A model generated the notes under the pieces. The model had not been told where the DNA came from, searched no databases, and saw only the letters and a list, made by a program, of their open reading frames with translations. Both the position numbers and the translations under genes were made by a program. This document shows positions 37,979 to 46,692 of a stretch of 48,274 nucleotides of DNA, piece by piece (positions within the stretch are counted from its first letter, which is position 1; the number at the start of each line of letters is the position of its first letter). Where the stretch lies: assembly GCA_036525535.1 (NCBI GenBank), contig DATDAH010000381.1, positions 1-48,274 on the forward strand, in the 5' to 3' direction. The stretch is from DATDAH01 sp036525535. Lineage in GTDB: Bacteria > Actinomycetota > Acidimicrobiia > Acidimicrobiales > DATDAH01.

Positions 37979-40156
37979 GTGACCGACGTCGACGAGCTCC
38001 TGGCGAAGATGACCGTCGAGGAGAAGTGCGCCCAGCTGGCCGGGGTCTGGTTCGCCGAGCTGGCGACCGACCACCTCCCGGATCCCGCCAAGCTGGAGAG
38101 CGTCCTCGCCCACGGCATCGGCCAGGTGTCCCGGGTCTCGGCCCAGACGGGGGCCGCCCCGGTGGACACCGCGGCGATGGCGAACCAGATCCAGCGCCAC
38201 CTGGTGGAACGGACCCGTCTCGGGATCCCGGCGGTCCTGCACGAGGAGTCGACGGGCGGGTTCTGCGCCCGCCAGGCAACTCAGTTCCCCCACGGCACCG
38301 GCCTCGCCGCGACCTGGGACCCCGAGCTGGCCGAGGAGGTTGCCGCGGTCATCGGCCGTCAGCTGCGGGCCGTCGGCGCCCGCATGACCTTGGCGCCCGT
38401 CGTGGACCTGGCCCGCGACCCCCGCTGGGGACGGGTCGAGGAGACCTACGGCGAGGACCCCGAGCTGGCCAGCCGGATGGCGGTGGCCTACGTCCGGGGG
38501 GTGCAGTCGCAGGGCGTGATCAGCGCGGTCAAGCACTTCGTGGGCCACGGCGCCCACGAGGGGGGTCTCAACTGGGGATGGGTGTCGGCCGGGCCGCGGC
38601 ACCTCCGGGACGTGTTGGCTGCGCCGTTCCGAGCGGCGATCAACGAGGCCGGGGCCGGCGGGATCATGCCGTCGTACAACGAGGTCGACGGCCTGCCGCT
38701 ACATGGCAGCCGCGAGTTGCTGACCGACCTGCTGCGGGACGAGCTGGGGTTCGAGGGCGTCACCGTCGCCGACTACTTCGGTGTGTCGAACCTTCGCGAC
38801 TTCCACCGCACGGCGGTGGACGCCGCCGACGCCGGCCGCCAGGCCCTGCTGGCCGGGCTCGACGTCGAGCTCCCGTCCTACGACTGCTACCGGACCCTGC
38901 CCGAGCAGGTCGAGGCCGGCACGGTCGCCATCGACGTGATCGACGCCGCCTGCCGCCGGGTACTCCTCCAGAAGGTCGAGATCGGCCTGTTCGACGACCC
39001 CTACGTGGACGCGGGCGCGGCGAGCGCCACCTTCGACACGCCGGAGGACCGGGCATTGGCCCGGCGAGCGGTCGCCGAGTCGGTCGTGGTGGTCGCGAAC
39101 GACGGGGTCCTTCCCCTGCAACCGGGCCTTCGAGTCGCGGTGGTGGGTCCGAGCGCCGACGATGCCCGCCGCTTCCTGGGCGACTACCACTTCCCCTCCC
39201 ACCTCGAGCTGGCGGCCTCCGACCTCGCGCCGCAAGGGGAGAGCGTCAGCGATGTGCTCCCCCAGAACCCCACCCCGACCGTCGTCGAAGCCCTGCGCGG
39301 GCGGGTCGACCTGGTGGACGACCCCGCGGGCGCGGACGTCGCCGTGATCTGCGTCGGGGGCCGCAGCGGGCTGACCCAGGAGGACAACTCGGGCGAGTTC
39401 CGCGACGTCACCGACCTCCGGCTCCCCGTCGACCAGCTGGCCCTGATCGAGGAGGTGGCCGACACGGGGACCCCGGTCGTGGTGGTCGTCGTCGGTGGCC
39501 GGGCCCACTCGCTGACCGAGGTCGTGACGCACGCCGCCGCGATCGCGCTGCTCTGGCTCCCGGGCGAAGAGGGCGGGAACGGGCTGGCCGACGTGCTCAC
39601 CGGGGAGGTCGACGCCTCGGGCCGGCTTCCGATCAGCCTCCTGCGGAACGTCGGCCAGGTCGGCGCCAGCGTCGGCGCCCACCACGGTGGGGGCAAGAGC
39701 ATGATCTGGGGCGACTACGTCGACGGCCCGGTGGCGCCACTGTTCCCGTTCGGCCACGGCCTGTCGTACACGACCTGGGAGCGTTCGGCCCTGACCGTCG
39801 ACGCCGGATCGACCGACGACGACCTGCAGATCTCGGTGACGACGACGAACACCGGTGATCGCCCCGGGACCGATGTCGTCCAGCTCTTCTTCACCGACGA
39901 GCTGGCCTCGATCGGGGTCCCCGCCAGCCGCCTCCTTGCCTTCTGCCGAGTCGACGCCGACCCCGGCGAGTCCACGACGGTCGCGTTCCGTGTGCCCGCC
40001 GGTCGCCTGGGGTTCACCGACGCCGACCTCCGCTTCCGTGTCGAGCCCGGCGCTTTCACCTTCCGCGTCGGCGACGAGGCCGAGACCGTCACCCTGACCG
40101 GCGCGCTGGTCTTCCCCGACCGCAACGCCCTCCTCCCGCCCACCGTGGGGCGATAA
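37979..40156 (+). CDS. Glycoside hydrolase family 3, probable beta-xylosidase/beta-glucosidase
   Basis: A 725-residue GH3 enzyme with the N-terminal TIM barrel (LAKMTVEEKCAQLAGVW; FPHGTGLAATWDPELAEEVA; RDPRWGRVEETYGEDPELASRMAVAYVRGVQ; KHFVGHGAHEGGLN). Asp265 in VTVADYFGVSNL is the expected nucleophile. The (alpha/beta)6 sandwich and fibronectin-III-like C-terminus follow, with FPFGHGLSYTTWE linking them. There is no signal peptide. GTG at 37979, two bases after the xylB stop, matches the domain start; the open frame upstream shadows xylB. Position behind xylAB suggests beta-xylosidase action on imported xylo-oligosaccharides, but GH3 specificity cannot be read with certainty. Confidence 0.93.
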   Translation: MTDVDELLAKMTVEEKCAQLAGVWFAELATDHLPDPAKLESVLAHGIGQVSRVSAQTGAAPVDTAAMANQIQRHLVERTRLGIPAVLHEESTGGFCARQATQFPHGTGLAATWDPELAEEVAAVIGRQLRAVGARMTLAPVVDLARDPRWGRVEETYGEDPELASRMAVAYVRGVQSQGVISAVKHFVGHGAHEGGLNWGWVSAGPRHLRDVLAAPFRAAINEAGAGGIMPSYNEVDGLPLHGSRELLTDLLRDELGFEGVTVADYFGVSNLRDFHRTAVDAADAGRQALLAGLDVELPSYDCYRTLPEQVEAGTVAIDVIDAACRRVLLQKVEIGLFDDPYVDAGAASATFDTPEDRALARRAVAESVVVVANDGVLPLQPGLRVAVVGPSADDARRFLGDYHFPSHLELAASDLAPQGESVSDVLPQNPTPTVVEALRGRVDLVDDPAGADVAVICVGGRSGLTQEDNSGEFRDVTDLRLPVDQLALIEEVADTGTPVVVVVVGGRAHSLTEVVTHAAAIALLWLPGEEGGNGLADVLTGEVDASGRLPISLLRNVGQVGASVGAHHGGGKSMIWGDYVDGPVAPLFPFGHGLSYTTWERSALTVDAGSTDDDLQISVTTTNTGDRPGTDVVQLFFTDELASIGVPASRLLAFCRVDADPGESTTVAFRVPAGRLGFTDADLRFRVEPGAFTFRVGDEAETVTLTGALVFPDRNALLPPTVGR

Positions 40157-40172
40157 CCGCGATTCCTGGATT

Positions 40173-40187
40173 GGAAACCTGGTTTCC
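40173..40187. promoter_or_regulatory. Perfect palindrome at the -35 region of the alpha/beta hydrolase gene
   Basis: GGAAACC-T-GGTTTCC is a 7-1-7 inverted repeat 11 bases before the -10 box at 40198 and so overlies the -35 region. It looks like an operator. It also follows the GH3 stop by 16 bases, so a weak terminator role is possible. Confidence 0.5.
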
Positions 40188-40197
40188 GCCGGACCAG

Positions 40198-40203
40198 TAG
40201 GCT
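40198..40203 (+). promoter_or_regulatory. Leaderless -10 box for the alpha/beta hydrolase gene
   Basis: TAGGCT is followed by six bases and the ATG at 40210; no ribosome-binding site intervenes. Confidence 0.5.
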
Positions 40204-40209
40204 GCCGGC

Positions 40210-41196
40210 ATGACGCTGCTGGTCGTGCTGGGTGCCGTGGTCGTCGTCGTGATCGCCCTCGTCCTCGTCGTCCCCCGCCTGGTCCTCCGAGGCGACGAGC
40301 GGAGAGCCTCGCCCCCTACCGGACTCGGCGACCCGGTCCCCGGGGGCCGGACGACGACGGTCACGACCGACGACGGCGCCGAGTTGGCCGTCGAGGAGTG
40401 GGGCTCGGGCCCGCCGATCGTGTTGGTGCACGGGTTGTCGCTGGACCACCGGTCCTGGCACCACCAGTACGTCGACCTCGCGGACCGGTTCCGGCTGGTG
40501 GGCGTGGACCTCCGGGGGCACGGCCGCTCGACGCTGGGATCGGAGCCGGTCGGGCCGCACCGGTTCGCGGCGGACCTCGCCGCCGTGCTCGAGCAGCTCG
40601 ACCTGCGGGACACGGTCGTCGTCGGGCACTCCCTCGGCGGGACCGTCGTCGGCCAGCTCTGCGCGGACCGGGCCGACCTCGTCCACGAGCGGGTGGCCGG
40701 ACTGGTCTTCGTCGGGACCTTCGCGTCGGCCGTCGCCGGGGAGGGCCGCTTTCGCGAGCTCTTCAGCCCGACGATGATCCGGCTCGCCGCCCGGTTCCAG
40801 ACCGGCACCGAGCCCCGCGGGGAGGCCAACACCCGACCCCTGGCCTACGTCATGGCCCGCTCGCCGTTCGGGCCCCATCCACAGCCGGAGCAGGTCCGGT
40901 TCACCCTCGACATGGGATCGGCGACCGCCCCGGCCGTGATGGCCGGGGCCACCGTCGCCAACATCGACTACGACGTGCGCGACGCCCTCGCCGCGATCGA
41001 TCGGCCCTCGCTCGTCGTCCGGGGGGCGCACGACTCCCTGTCCACCGAGCGGTCGGTCGCCCAGCTGGAGGCGGCGCTGGCGGACCCCGAGGTCGTGACC
41101 TTCGAGGGCTGCGGCCACCTGCCGATGCTGGAGGATCGGGCCCGGTTCGCCGACGTGCTGGCCGGCTTCGTCGACCGGGTCACGACGCGTCCCTGA
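40210..41196 (+). CDS. Alpha/beta hydrolase with N-terminal membrane anchor
   Basis: A 328-residue alpha/beta-hydrolase-fold protein. MTLLVVLGAVVVVVIALVLVV is a hydrophobic N-terminal helix, probably an uncleaved anchor, followed by a short charged linker. The fold starts at TTTVTTDDGAELAVEEWGSGPPIVLVHGLSLDH, where the HG oxyanion motif is seen. The nucleophile is Ser in VVGHSLGGTVVG, VVRGAHDSLS holds the acid, and CGHLPMLEDRARF the His of the triad. Substrate unknown: esterase, lipase and epoxide hydrolase-like options are open. It is convergent to livF with a 19-base gap that has no clear terminator. Confidence 0.88.
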   Translation: MTLLVVLGAVVVVVIALVLVVPRLVLRGDERRASPPTGLGDPVPGGRTTTVTTDDGAELAVEEWGSGPPIVLVHGLSLDHRSWHHQYVDLADRFRLVGVDLRGHGRSTLGSEPVGPHRFAADLAAVLEQLDLRDTVVVGHSLGGTVVGQLCADRADLVHERVAGLVFVGTFASAVAGEGRFRELFSPTMIRLAARFQTGTEPRGEANTRPLAYVMARSPFGPHPQPEQVRFTLDMGSATAPAVMAGATVANIDYDVRDALAAIDRPSLVVRGAHDSLSTERSVAQLEAALADPEVVTFEGCGHLPMLEDRARFADVLAGFVDRVTTRP

Positions 41197-41215
41197 CGGC
41201 CGCCCTCGGGTGGAC

Positions 41216-41911
41216 TCAGACGGGCCCGGCGCCGACGTCGAGCCCGCCGAGGTAGGTCCGTTCGATCTCCGGCAACCGGGCGAGCAGGTCGGCCCCCGTC
41301 CCCTCGAGCTCGATCGCCCCCCGGAGGAGCACATAGGCGCGGGCCGCGATCTCGAGGGCCTGGCGGGCGTGCTGCTCGACGAGCAACACGCTCATCCCGT
41401 CGGCGGCGGCCGCTCCCAACACGGTGAGCAACCGGGCGACCATCATCGGCGCCAGCCCGAGAGACAGCTCGTCGACCAGCAGGAGCCGAGGCCGGGCCGC
41501 CAGGGCGCGGGCGAGGACCACCATCTGCTGCTCGCCGCCCGACAGCAGGCCCGCCTTCCGGTCGAGGAGTCGATCGAGCTCGGGGAAGACCTCCAGTGCG
41601 CCGTCGACGCCACCGGCGCCGAGGGCCAGGTTCGTCCGAGTCGACAGCTGGCGGAAGACGGCTCGCTCCTCCGTGATCAGGCCGAGACCGCGCCGCGCCC
41701 GACGGTGCAACGGGCCCGTCAGCGGCCCGTCGTCGTAGCGCACCTCGCCCGTGGACGGCAGGACGCCGCCGAGGGCGAGCAGGGTTGTCGTCTTGCCGGC
41801 GCCGTTGGGTCCGAGGAGGGCGACGACCTCGCCGGCGCCGACCGTGAGGTCGATCCCGTGGACGACCGGGACGTCGCCGTAGCCGGCGGTGAGCCCACGG
41901 ATGTCCAGCAT
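41216..41911 (-). CDS. livF: Branched-chain amino acid-type ABC transporter ATPase LivF
   Basis: A 231-residue ABC ATPase of the LivF type. Walker A is ALLGPNGAGKTTTLL, the Q-loop region ITEERAVFRQLSTRTNL, the signature LSGGEQQMVVLARALAARP, and Walker B LLLVDELSLGLAPMMV, where the Glu-to-Leu position carries the LivF-typical E-L-S-L-G-L-A-P. The H-loop is VLLVEQHARQAL. It pairs with the LivG domain of the upstream fusion protein, whose TGA overlaps this ATG (TGATG). Liv-type systems import branched-chain amino acids but also carboxylic acids and amides, so the ligand is open. Confidence 0.92.
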   Translation of the reverse strand: MLDIRGLTAGYGDVPVVHGIDLTVGAGEVVALLGPNGAGKTTTLLALGGVLPSTGEVRYDDGPLTGPLHRRARRGLGLITEERAVFRQLSTRTNLALGAGGVDGALEVFPELDRLLDRKAGLLSGGEQQMVVLARALAARPRLLLVDELSLGLAPMMVARLLTVLGAAAADGMSVLLVEQHARQALEIAARAYVLLRGAIELEGTGADLLARLPEIERTYLGGLDVGAGPV

Positions 41912-44628
41912 CAGGCCGGCGCCCCGAGATAGGCGGCGATGACGGCCGGCTCCTCGGCGATCGCCGACGGCGATCCGAGGGCGATGACGGCCCCGAAGTC
42001 GAGGACGGCGACCCGGTCACACACCGACAGCACGAGGCCGACGTCGTGCTCGATCATCAGCACGGCGAGGCCGACGTCGTGGGCCAGCCAGCGCACGAGC
42101 CGGCCGAGCTCCTCGGTCTCGATGGCCGCCAGCCCGGCCGCGGGCTCGTCGAGGAGCAGCACCGATGGCGACGCCGCGACGGCCCGGGCGATGGCGACGA
42201 GCCGCCGTCGGCCGTGTGGCAGCGAGTCCGGCAGGGCGTCGAGGTCACGCTCCAAGCCGAACTCGCGCACCGCGGCGGCGGCCACAGGGGAGAGCACCGG
42301 TCGGCCGGGGTGGACGAGGTCCAGGCCGTAACGGGCCGGGTCGTGATCATCGCAGGCGACGAGCAAGTTCTCCCGGACCGTTACGTCCTCGAACAGCTCC
42401 AGGGACTGGAACGACCGGCCGAGGCCGGCCCGGGCTCGACGCGTCGGCGACCACCGGTCGATCGGCTCGCCGTCGAGGGCGACCGCACCGCCCGGGGCCA
42501 CGTCGACGAAGCCGGCGACCGCATCGATGAAAGTCGTCTTGCCCGCACCGTTCGGCCCGATCAGGCCCAGGACCTCGCCCGGCCGGACGTCGAGGGTCAC
42601 GTCGTCGAGGGCCACCACGCCACCGAAGCGCACGGTGAGGTCCCGCACCTCGAGCGTGCCCCCCTCGAGCTCGATCTCCCCCGTCGGTAGCGGTTCGGCG
42701 GGGCGCGCCGCTCTGCGGCGCCGGACCCGGTTCAAGGTCCGGACGTTCGAGTCGGCGATCCCGTTGGGATTGGCGAACAGGATCACCACGAGCAGGGCCC
42801 CCGAGAGCAGGTCCAGCGCCGTGGCGGCGAAGCCGAGGGACTCGGTGACCCGAGCCCCGAGGCCCCCCAAGGCGAACGTGCCGGCGATGAGAGCGCCGGT
42901 GGCGTATCCGATCCCGCCGATCACCGTGATGACGACCACCTGGATCGAGGCGAAGCTGGTGAAAGGGAGGTAGCTGACCGTGACGGACCGGAACGCCAGG
43001 AGCACGCCGCCCAGGCCGGCGATGCCGGCGGCGAGCGAGAACCCGTAGAGCTTCGACCCGCTGACGCTCACGCCGAGCGCAGCGGCGGCCCGCTCGTTGC
43101 CCCGAACCGCGAGGAGACGCAGCCCCACCCGCCCGCGCCGGACGTTGGCCACGACGAGGCCCGCCACCGTGAGGGTGACGAGCACGACCAGCCCATACCG
43201 GCCGGGATGGCCGAGGGCGTCGACCGGCACGCCGAACACCTCCGGCGGGTCGGGACGCGTGCCGTCGAAGCCCCCCGTCAGGGCGGCGTTGCCGAGCACC
43301 ATCTCGCTCACCAGCACCGAGAGCCCGAAGGTGAGGACGGCGAGGTTGATGCCACGGGTGCGCAGCGCCGGAAGGGCGACGAGGGCGCCGAGGGGGACGG
43401 CGGCGGCCGCCCCGGCGAGCAGGGCGAAGAGGAACGGCCAGTCGTAGGTGGTGGCCAGCCGTCCGGCCGCCCACGCCCCGAAGCCGGCCAGGGCCATCTG
43501 GGCCAGGGACAGCTGGCCCACGAAACCGGTGACGACGACGAGGGACAGGCAGACGATGGCCGTCGCCATGGTGATGGTCAGAGCGAGGGCCCAGTCGTCC
43601 GGCGCCGTGAACAGCACGGTCCCCGCGGCGCCGACGGCGAGCACGAGCCCGGGGATCGACACGCGACCTCGGCCGACGGCCGGCAACCGGTCGAGCAGCG
43701 TGCTGCGCAGGGGCAGCGACCGGCCCCCGACGACCATGACGACCACGATGACGAGGAAGGCGACCGACCGGGACACCGACACGGCGGTGAACTTCCCGAG
43801 CAGTAGCCCGTCGGGGCTGACCAGGGGGCCGAACACCCCTTTGTCCTCGATGTAGCGGGTCAGCGTCGACTCCACGACGCCGATGCCGAACGCACCGGCG
43901 AGGGTCCACCAGAACGAGCGGAACGAGCCCAGAAGAGCGGCCGCCAGCCCGCGCAGCACCGTGAAGGCGAGCGCGGCGACGTTGAGGAACAGGATCGGCG
44001 CCACCAGCACCCCGGCGACGGCGGCGAGGGCGCCCCCCGCGGCCCAGTTGACCATGGCGATGCGGTCCGGCGAGTACCCGAGCGCGGCGGCGGCGATCGG
44101 GTTCTCGGCGGCGGCGTCGGTGGCGTGGCCGAACGGCGTCCACCGGTACACCGCCGCGAGGACGGCGGTCACCACGACGGCGATGACGATGAGCCACAAC
44201 CGGTCCTCGCCGACGGTGCTGCCGGTCCCGAAGAAGTCTCGAGGGGTGTCCGGCAGCGGCGAGCGCACCGGCGTCCCCTGGTCGCCCCAGATCTCGTTGG
44301 CCACGGCGAGAGCCAGGAAGAACAAGGCGAGGGTCGCCACGACCCGGACCAGGGCCGACGCCTGGCGCAGGCGGGCCATCACCAGGAGGTGGATCAGGAC
44401 GCCGAGCGCGGCGGGGACGGCGATGGCGACGAGCCAGGCCAGGGCCGGCGACCAGCCGTGATCGGTGGTGCCCCGGTAGTACAGGAACGCGCCGATCATG
44501 GCGAACGCGCCCTGGGCGAAGTTGACCACGCCCGAGCCGCGATAGATGAGGACGAGGCCCTGGGCCGTCAGCGCGTAGACCGCGCCGACGCCCAGACCGA
44601 GGAGGACGAACCGGAGGAGCTCGTTCAG
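41911..44628 (-). CDS. LivH-LivM-LivG triple fusion ABC transporter protein (CTG start)
   Basis: About 905 residues. Residues 1-290 are a LivH-type permease (LNELLRFVLLGLGVGAVYAL, then RGSGVVNFAQGAFAM). About 290-640 form a LivM-type permease (VVTGFVGQLSLAQMALAGFGAW, GINLAVLTFGLSVLVSE). About 655-905 are a LivG ATPase with Walker A GLIGPNGAGKTTF and VLLLDEPAAGLAAIE. The first in-frame ATG/GTG/TTG is the GTG at 44529, which would cut off the first 33 residues, including the first membrane helix. CTG at 44628 gives the perfect LivH N-terminus and has GGAG (44636-44639) seven bases upstream, overlapping the binding-protein stop. Fused Liv permease/ATPase proteins occur in actinobacteria. Confidence 0.85.
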   Translation of the reverse strand: MNELLRFVLLGLGVGAVYALTAQGLVLIYRGSGVVNFAQGAFAMIGAFLYYRGTTDHGWSPALAWLVAIAVPAALGVLIHLLVMARLRQASALVRVVATLALFFLALAVANEIWGDQGTPVRSPLPDTPRDFFGTGSTVGEDRLWLIVIAVVVTAVLAAVYRWTPFGHATDAAAENPIAAAALGYSPDRIAMVNWAAGGALAAVAGVLVAPILFLNVAALAFTVLRGLAAALLGSFRSFWWTLAGAFGIGVVESTLTRYIEDKGVFGPLVSPDGLLLGKFTAVSVSRSVAFLVIVVVMVVGGRSLPLRSTLLDRLPAVGRGRVSIPGLVLAVGAAGTVLFTAPDDWALALTITMATAIVCLSLVVVTGFVGQLSLAQMALAGFGAWAAGRLATTYDWPFLFALLAGAAAAVPLGALVALPALRTRGINLAVLTFGLSVLVSEMVLGNAALTGGFDGTRPDPPEVFGVPVDALGHPGRYGLVVLVTLTVAGLVVANVRRGRVGLRLLAVRGNERAAAALGVSVSGSKLYGFSLAAGIAGLGGVLLAFRSVTVSYLPFTSFASIQVVVITVIGGIGYATGALIAGTFALGGLGARVTESLGFAATALDLLSGALLVVILFANPNGIADSNVRTLNRVRRRRAARPAEPLPTGEIELEGGTLEVRDLTVRFGGVVALDDVTLDVRPGEVLGLIGPNGAGKTTFIDAVAGFVDVAPGGAVALDGEPIDRWSPTRRARAGLGRSFQSLELFEDVTVRENLLVACDDHDPARYGLDLVHPGRPVLSPVAAAAVREFGLERDLDALPDSLPHGRRRLVAIARAVAASPSVLLLDEPAAGLAAIETEELGRLVRWLAHDVGLAVLMIEHDVGLVLSVCDRVAVLDFGAVIALGSPSAIAEEPAVIAAYLGAPA

Positions 44629-44632
44629 GGAG

Positions 44633-45898
44633 TCACTCCGCCACGAAGTCGTTCACGTCCAGGAACTCGCCGTCCCCGGACAGCACGATTTCGCCGCCCG
44701 ACACCTCTTGCACCTGGAACGTGACCGTGAAGATCCGAGGGAGGTCCAGCTGGTTGTCCGGTACGCCCAGCGTGAAGGGCGGGGCGAGTCCGTCGAGGTC
44801 GACCTCGTACCCGTCCAGGGCCGCGGTGAGGGAGGCGGCGTCAATCGTGTCGAGGCCCGCGAGGACGTCAGCGAACAGGTGCACCGAGGCCCAGGCGTTG
44901 ATGGCCAGATCGGTCCGGGGTGCCTCGGGGGCGTAGGTGTCCATCTCGCTGTTGAACTGGGCAATGCCCTCGCTCTGGCCGCCGTTCGGCGCGTCGAAGC
45001 TGCTCGCCAGGAGCGCGCCCTCGGCGGCGTCACCGAGCGTCTCCAGGCCGTCGACACTGAGGCCGGTACCGGGCATGCCGATCAGCCCGGTGTAGCCCGC
45101 GCTGCGCAGCCCGGCGATGACCCGGACGTTGATGTCGGTTGACCCGAACACGGCGATGCCGTCGGGGTTCGAGCTCACCAGCTGCGAGATCTGCGCCGTG
45201 TAGTCGGCGGAGGGATCGAGGGAGACGTAGGTCTCCTGGACGAGATCATCCTCGTTCTCCAGCGCGGGGGTGATCAGACCGGGGAGCTGACGACCGGCCT
45301 CGACGTCACCGGTGATGAGGGCGATGGTCTCGGCCCCTGCCTGCTGGAGGGCGATGCCCACCCCGGGCGCCCCGGCCAGCGCCCCGCCGGTGATGGGCCA
45401 CACCATGTCGTTGGTGAAGTCCTCGACCTCGTTCGGCGAGCTCCCGATCATGGGGATGCCGGCCTCGGCCCAGGCCTGGGTGCCGTCGGCGCCGAAGAGG
45501 TACCGCCCGACGACGGCGATCACGTCCTGGTCGATGGTGTCCTGGGCGCAGTGCAGGGCGGCATCGGGATCCTCGTTGCCGCCGGCACCGGCCTCGCAGC
45601 GAACCACCTCGAGGGGGCGGGCCGGGCCACCGGCCGGGTCGGGGATCCCGCCGTCGGTGTTGATCGCGGCAACGGCGGCGTCGGTGGCTTCGAAGATCTC
45701 CGGCTGGGCGACGACGCCGGCCACCGCGGTCGCGGCCACGAACTTGATCGGCTCGCCCGGCAGCTCGGGCACCGTCGGTGGTTCCGACCCTCCCGACGCA
45801 TCGGATCCCCCGCTGCCGCTGTCGTCGCTGCAGCCGACGGCGGCGGCCAGCAAGACGGCCAACACCAACAACCACCGGTACCTGCGTCCATTGCCCAC
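44633..45898 (-). CDS. Liv-type ABC transporter substrate-binding lipoprotein
   Basis: A 421-residue periplasmic-binding-protein family I (LivJ/K-like) protein. The N-terminal VGNGRRYRWLLVLAVLLAAAVGC ends in a lipobox (AVGC), so it is a lipoprotein on the outer face of the membrane. A Gly/Ser-rich linker follows. VVGRYLFGADGTQAWAEAGIPMIGSSPNEVEDF and GIAVFGSTDINVRVIAGLRSAGYTGLIGMPGT are conserved binding-fold blocks. The start is GTG at 45898, with AGGGGG just upstream; earlier codons would precede the signal peptide with unrelated sequence. It is first in the operon with the LivHMG fusion and livF and is divergent from the TetR gene. The ligand is unknown. Confidence 0.88.
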   Translation of the reverse strand: MGNGRRYRWLLVLAVLLAAAVGCSDDSGSGGSDASGGSEPPTVPELPGEPIKFVAATAVAGVVAQPEIFEATDAAVAAINTDGGIPDPAGGPARPLEVVRCEAGAGGNEDPDAALHCAQDTIDQDVIAVVGRYLFGADGTQAWAEAGIPMIGSSPNEVEDFTNDMVWPITGGALAGAPGVGIALQQAGAETIALITGDVEAGRQLPGLITPALENEDDLVQETYVSLDPSADYTAQISQLVSSNPDGIAVFGSTDINVRVIAGLRSAGYTGLIGMPGTGLSVDGLETLGDAAEGALLASSFDAPNGGQSEGIAQFNSEMDTYAPEAPRTDLAINAWASVHLFADVLAGLDTIDAASLTAALDGYEVDLDGLAPPFTLGVPDNQLDLPRIFTVTFQVQEVSGGEIVLSGDGEFLDVNDFVAE

Positions 45899-45963
45899 GC
45901 TGCCCCCTCGGATGAGAACTACGATTACAGAGGCGAAAGTAGCATTTTCAGAAGCGGGATGGA

Positions 45964-45977
45964 GGATTGCGTAATCC
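45964..45977. promoter_or_regulatory. Palindrome between TetR gene and ABC transporter operon
   Basis: GGATT-GCGT-AATCC is a perfect 5-4-5 inverted repeat just upstream of the TetR gene's -10. It could be the autoregulatory TetR operator that also affects the divergent transporter genes. Short, so modest confidence. Confidence 0.35.
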
Positions 45978-45985
45978 CCGAGGCG

Positions 45986-45991
45986 TAGCGT
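45986..45991 (+). promoter_or_regulatory. Leaderless -10 box for the TetR gene
   Basis: TAGCGT is followed by seven bases and GTG at 45999. It overlaps an in-frame GTG at 45990, which makes that codon an unlikely start. Confidence 0.45.
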
Positions 45992-45998
45992 GCGCCCG

Positions 45999-46685
45999 GT
46001 GAGCGAGGACGTGGCCATCGGGCCCTCCAGCCGGCGCGAGCAGGCGGTGTCCCGGACCGTCGACCCCGCTCGCGAGCGGGCCGAGCTGAAGGTCCAGGCC
46101 TTCCTGGACGCCGCTCGCGAGCTGATGAGCACCTCGGACGGCAAGGACTTCACGCTCCAGATGGTGGTGGAGCATTCGGGGCACTCGCTGCGGAGCTTCT
46201 ACCAGCACTTCGCCGGCAAGCACGAGCTCCTCCTCGCCGTCTTCGAGGAGTCCGTACAGGCCGCCGCCGACCAGCTCATCACCGAGCTCGAGGACGTGGA
46301 CGATCCGTTCGGGCGACTGCGGGTCTTCGTCGTCCGCTACCACCGACTCTGCCTGTCGGGCACCGCCCGGTACGCCGAGAAGCCACTCCAGTCCCGGGCC
46401 ATGGCCCAGTTCGCCCACCAGCTGCTCATCTACAACCCGAGCGAGGCGTCGCGCGCGTTCCGGCCCGTCATCTCGATCCTCCACGGGCTCCTCGACGACG
46501 CCGCCCGCGCCGGTGCGATACGAGGCGATCTCGACGACGAGGTCGCCGGCGTGATCCTCCAGGCGATCATGTTCAACGCGTTCGTGCCCGCGGTCGCCGG
46601 CACCCCGCCCATCGAGGACACCGAGAGAGCGGCGACAAGGCTGTGGGAGCTCCTGTTCCACGGGCTCGCCTCGTCCGCCCCGTAG
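45999..46685 (+). CDS. TetR-family transcriptional regulator
   Basis: A 228-residue TetR-family regulator. After an Arg-rich N-terminal tail, the HTH region is VQAFLDAARELMSTSDGKDFTLQMVVEHSGHSLRSFYQHFAGKHELL, the family pattern S-x-x-S-F/L-Y-x-x-F-x-x-K-x-x-L. The C-terminal helices form the ligand-binding domain. The GTG at 45999 fits a leaderless transcript (TAGCGT seven bases upstream). It is divergent from the Liv transporter operon and convergent to the acyl-CoA dehydrogenase gene with 7 bases between stops. It may control the transporter, the dehydrogenase or both; the ligand could be an acyl-CoA. Confidence 0.9.
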   Translation: MSEDVAIGPSSRREQAVSRTVDPARERAELKVQAFLDAARELMSTSDGKDFTLQMVVEHSGHSLRSFYQHFAGKHELLLAVFEESVQAAADQLITELEDVDDPFGRLRVFVVRYHRLCLSGTARYAEKPLQSRAMAQFAHQLLIYNPSEASRAFRPVISILHGLLDDAARAGAIRGDLDDEVAGVILQAIMFNAFVPAVAGTPPIEDTERAATRLWELLFHGLASSAP

Positions 46686-46692
46686 GCGTTCG

